A stretch of DNA of 21,098 nucleotides. Source: Pholiota molesta (Eukaryota; Basidiomycota; Agaricomycetes; Agaricales; Strophariaceae). The stretch is from the NCBI GenBank assembly GCA_014925825.1, contig JACGCK010000482.1:1-21098 (forward strand). The letters are read 5' to 3'. A program made the position numbers and the translations under genes. The notes below the pieces were generated by a model, which did no database searches, was not told where the DNA came from, and saw only the letters and a list, made by a program, of their open reading frames with translations. This document shows, one piece after another, positions 17,926-21,098 of this stretch (position 1 is its first letter; every line of letters begins with the position of its first letter).

Positions 17926-19920
17926 ATGGTCTCCGCGAACCCCTTATTCCGTGGCACATGGACTGCTAAAAAGTTCCAAGCCACCGTTATCAACGACATC
18001 TGGCCTGAAGTCCTATTCTTTTCGCTGGTTGCCACCAGTGCGCTCATCTCATCTCTACTCTACTTGTTCCCCATCTGACGTAGTTTATTTCAAGTGGTAA
18101 CTCTAGTATCCGAAATGACAGATCACAACCTAGGCATTTCCAGTCAACTTTTGACCGTTCTCGGTACAGTGCTCGGTTTGGTCATATCATTCCGCACGTC
18201 TTCGGCTTATGAAAGGTACGTGGTGTTCCTCAGTCTGGTTAGACGTAATCTTATTCTTCTTTAGGTATCAGGATGGAAGGAAAATGTGGACAAACATACT
18301 CACAGCTTCACGGAATCTGGCACAGCAGGTAAAGCAGGATCTCTTCCTGCTCCACCAAGTACTATATCTGAACGGGCGCTCAACTACAGATCTGGATTCA
18401 TGTGTCTGTAGAGCGTAAGACCAATACCACGGCACTCCAGAATGTTATCGAGAAAAAGACCATGGTGAACCTCATCCTCGCATATGCAGTTGCTGTGAAG
18501 GTACGCATTTCTTCTAAAAACTAGAAAATTTACCTAACAAGCACTGGGAATAGCATTTCTTGCGCGACGAACCAGGTGTCTACTACGAGGATCTCTACCC
18601 CCTCATCTCGTTCCTTCCTCGATACGCAAACGGAATGACAGGAACCGAGGCTGAACTGCTTCCCCTCTGGCACGACGGAGACGAACCACACCGCCCAACA
18701 ACCCAGCCTGCTACTGAGATGGAAAGGGAAAGCCAGTCCACCCGAAGCGTCACCGTTATCCGGAAAGAGAAGGATTTCGACCCCGAAAAGGCGTTGCCTA
18801 ACGTCTTTAGCGAGCGTCCGCTGAAGCCTGCCCGCAACCCACCTACGGCTGGCCTTTTGGATTATATTCCCATGCTCAGGTTCTTCACGTGGATTGCCCG
18901 GGTTGTCACTCGTCAAGCTCACCCCAAAAGGCGCGGCAGCAAGAGACGTCATAACGAATATGTCGAGAGTCAAGTACCTCTGGAAATTATTCTTATCCTT
19001 TCCAAGTAATAAACTTTCGTTGCAACTCTGTTTGTTCACTTTTCTAATGCTTTTGCCTTGCACAGCTACAGCAATTGTGCGTCTACCAACTCGAATAATC
19101 AATATGTGGCCTCCTACTGATCAATTTTTTTTAGTTTGTATGCGCAATGGCCTCGTCCAACCCGCAATTGCCACTGGTATCACAGGGAATCTGACAACGC
19201 TCCAAGACTCTCTTTCCAACCTAGAGCGCATCTGTAACACTCCCTTGCCCTTCGCCTACCAGGCGCATCTTCGCATGTCTCTCTGGTAAACTTTTTCGCT
19301 GAATTTCCTATTCGACATCGACGGCTAATAGACTCGAATTACTATCCAGGATTTATTTGTTCTTCCTGCCATTCCAGATTTACAGCACCTTCAAATGGAT
19401 TACCATCCCTGGAACCGCTTTTTCGGCATTCCTCCTCCTTGGTTTCCTGGAAATTGGACAAGAGATGTATGTGTTCCAAACTTTGTATTCAAGTTTCGAT
19501 GCTTATTTGGAATATCGATAGCGAAAACCCTTTCAATTACGACCTGAACGATCTTGACCTCGATTACTTCTGCCTTGCCATCCAGCGCGAGCTGCACTTG
19601 ATCACTGCTGTCAGTACCCGTCTTCCTCTTTTTGACACCACTTACCCCGAGTCTCTACAGCACACGATGCCCAACCCATCCGACTTTATCTTCAGCCTGT
19701 AAGTCTATCCCCCTTCCTCGCCTCACGTAGCATTGCTCATCACCGCAATCTCACATAGAAACCAACCTTTCGCGCCCTCCGATCGGCGCACGGCCGAGGA
19801 GCTCACCGCGAGCGCGAGCGAATACCACATGCCCGACTCGACGTCGCGCCCGGCTTTGCGAGCCTGCGGCGGACCCTGGTCAAGGGCTGGAAGGACGTCG
19901 ATGTCCTCACGCGCAAATAG
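17926..19920 (+). CDS. Bestrophin-like (UPF0187) anion-channel protein with an apparent late frameshift
   Basis: Ten exons: 17926-18037, 18095-18215, 18265-18328, 18390-18500, 18554-19005, 19066-19076, 19135-19285, 19350-19466, 19522-19698, 19759-19920. Bestrophin-family proteins are membrane anion channels. Family marks: IWPEVLFFSLVAT (first membrane segment), LGISSQLLTVLGTVLGLVIS, RTSSAYERYQDGRKMW, HFLRDEPGVYYEDLYPLISF, LPFAYQAHLRMSLW, and GQEIENPFNYDLNDLDLDYF. A Ser/Pro-rich, polar insert occupies much of exon 5. Exon 6 is only 11 nt. In exon 10, NQPFAPSDRR is read in one frame while the C-terminal FASLRRTLVKGWKDVDVLTRK and its TAG at 19918-19920 lie in another, so one base appears missing between about 19800 and 19842. 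As written the reading would run on to 20059 with a Phe/Cys-rich tail. With the base present it would be 492 aa. Confidence 0.88.
19066..19076 (+). other. 11-nt microexon of the bestrophin-like gene
   Basis: The microexon lies between introns of 60 nt (19006-19065, GTAATA...CACAG) and 58 nt (19077-19134, GTGCGT...TTTTAG). Only this model keeps the frame from LEIILILS to FCMRNGLVQPA and gives LSNYSNFCMRNGL, the expected length for the family at this point. Confidence 0.65.
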
Positions 19921-20391
19921 ATTTTGGGCGGTGGATGTACGGTTGTTCTTTTTCTTTTTCTTTTGCTGTTGTGAAAAGTTGAAAAGTTGCGGTGTACCCT
20001 GGGTGTTGCCCTGGTGTTTCCGCAGCGTCGTGCTATGTCGTATATGCTATTGGGTTTAGGGTTTTAATTGGTTTAATTCTTTTTTCTTTCTTGCTGCTCC
20101 TTGACCTTTGAACTTTGAAGAGTCCTCAGGAAAGTGTAGCGCTGTTGTCTTTTGTTTGAGTTGGGCTGAGTCCACTGCATTTTCATAATACATTCACTTG
20201 CATTCTGTCATCATGATGTTCTCATCGCCTGGATAATCATTAAATGTTGCCTCGCATAAGCCGCAAGGTACAACATAAAGTGATTCCTTCAAATCTTCAC
20301 GTCAAGTGTATTTGTTCTAGTCCTTGTCTTCCAAATAATCATGACCGTACGATTCCGTCAACTCGTGCCACACCACGCCCTCGCGTTCGCG
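19921..20391. terminator. 3' flank of the bestrophin-like gene
   Basis: Strong T-rich tracts (about 19945-19970 and 20075-20095) follow the stop, and no gene is visible. The 3' UTR and polyadenylation signals are expected here; no exact AATAAA was used for this call. Confidence 0.35.
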
Positions 20392-20708
20392 TCACTTGAC
20401 CACTGGCAGTGCCCCAGGGACAGGACACGTCGGAGGGGTGGTATGCATGTTCATGTTCTCGCTTTGCATAGCCCCATTCCCATGAAGATTTCTCAGAAGG
20501 TGGAAATTGAGAACGACAGGCTTCGAAGTTTGGGGTGTGGACCCTTGCTCCGCCTTCGATTTGGAGTGTGAACACATTTTCTTTCCAACATGTTAAATAG
20601 ATCAAAATAACGTACCACCGTTAAGACCCACAGACAGGCAGACAAACATCCGGTGGATGTCTTTGCATGCGAGGCTTTCGGAGGCGGACTGAATTTCGCT
20701 GCCGTCAT
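20392..20708 (-). CDS. Possible small hypothetical protein, two exons
   Basis: Exons 20616-20708 and 20392-20553 on minus would give 84 aa, with a 62-nt intron from GTACGT to GAAG. The N-terminus is followed by a short hydrophobic stretch (CLSACLWVLTV), and the rest is Pro/Thr/Met rich. No family recognised, and a second frame through exon 2 is equally open. Convergent with the bestrophin-like gene. Low confidence. Confidence 0.2.
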
Positions 20709-21005
20709 TGCCTAAGAGTGCGGGGTAGTCGAGACGTTACTTAACAAAGATGGGATCGAGTCCAGCTTGAGCTTCATTTGCGATTCAGATTCAGAACCAC
20801 GTTTGCGGAAGATATATGGATGTTATGGCTTTTGGGTAGTATGATATATTACTTATTTGCCTTGACGAAGAGTGCGGGGTCGAGGCGTGAACGAAGATGG
20901 GATCTGCAACTTTATTTGCAGATGCTGGGGGTTAGATGGTATGATATAATTGTCTTGACGAAGAATGCGGGGTCGAGGCGTGAACACAAAGATGCGATCT
21001 CGGAC
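20707..21005. repeat. Degenerate tandem repeats (three copies)
   Basis: A unit reading CTTGACGAAGARTGCGGGG, then TCGAGGCGTGAAC, then AAGATGSGATC, occurs at about 20855-20905 and 20949-21000. A more diverged copy, with GAGTGCGGGGTAGTCGAGAC and AAAGATGGGATC, lies at about 20715-20758. The last two units also share an upstream GTATGATATA segment, giving a period near 95 bp; the first spacing is about 150 bp. No open frame runs through all copies on either strand. A small inverted repeat (CTGCAA...TTGCAG) lies at about 20913-20931. Confidence 0.6.
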
Positions 21006-21098
21006 TTCTTCTGCGGCGTCACATACATATGCAGATCTGTGGACATGATACTTTATTCCGCCCCAGACAGCGGCGCAGGACTCGAAATAAGTAGGTCA

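Noticed and set aside
1..21098. tRNA, rRNA, riboswitch and CRISPR features
   Set aside because: I looked for tRNA B-box/anticodon patterns, rRNA-like blocks and regularly spaced repeats and found none that held up.

Overview
The window looks like nuclear DNA of a filamentous basidiomycete, most likely an agaricomycete. The evidence is intron-dense genes (up to ten exons), very short introns of 47-67 nt with GT-AG (twice GC-AG) ends and CTNAC-like branch sites, and protein families typical of fungi. No bacterial-style operons, rRNA, tRNA or CRISPR arrays were found. Splice models below were built by hand, from frame continuity, splice signals and family conservation; none was checked against RNA.

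Left part (1-3.8 kb): the 3' end of an acidic, charged protein gene enters from the left edge. A decayed scrap of a ClpB/Hsp78-type disaggregase lies on the minus strand near 0.72-0.91 kb. From 2227 to 3094 sits an 868-bp non-coding element with near-perfect 31-bp terminal inverted repeats and a 7-8 bp target-site duplication, which I read as a non-autonomous DNA transposon (MITE-like). Centre-left (3.8-6.4 kb): a three-exon nuclear gene for a mitochondrial ribosomal protein of RNase III fold (mL57/MRPL15-like, minus) and, divergently, a small three-exon FHA-domain gene (plus) with a good TATA box. A gene-poor stretch runs from about 6.35 to 9.17 kb.

Centre-right (9.2-15.9 kb): two paralogous NCS1-family permeases (Fcy2-type purine/cytosine or related transporters), both minus, flank a Ybp1/Ybp2-glomulin-like gene, also minus. 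The paralogues share the same ten-exon structure; eight of ten exons have identical length. The downstream copy (9175-11189) is intact. The upstream copy (13905-15891) lacks one base in exon 7, which truncates it, and has two GC-AG introns where its sister has GT-AG.

Right part (15.9-21.1 kb): a possible 85-aa orphan gene, then a bestrophin-like (UPF0187) anion-channel gene on plus (17926-19920) with ten exons, one of them only 11 nt, and an apparent one-base deletion shortly before the conserved C-terminus. A possible small minus-strand gene and a set of degenerate tandem repeats close the window.

The genes do not form an obvious pathway. Apart from the duplicated transporter pair the order looks like ordinary genomic neighbourhood. 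I see no clear new defence or biosynthetic system. The strongest unusual signals are the transposon-like element, the matched but unevenly decayed transporter pair, and the two single-base lesions in otherwise well-preserved genes, which could be real mutations or assembly errors.
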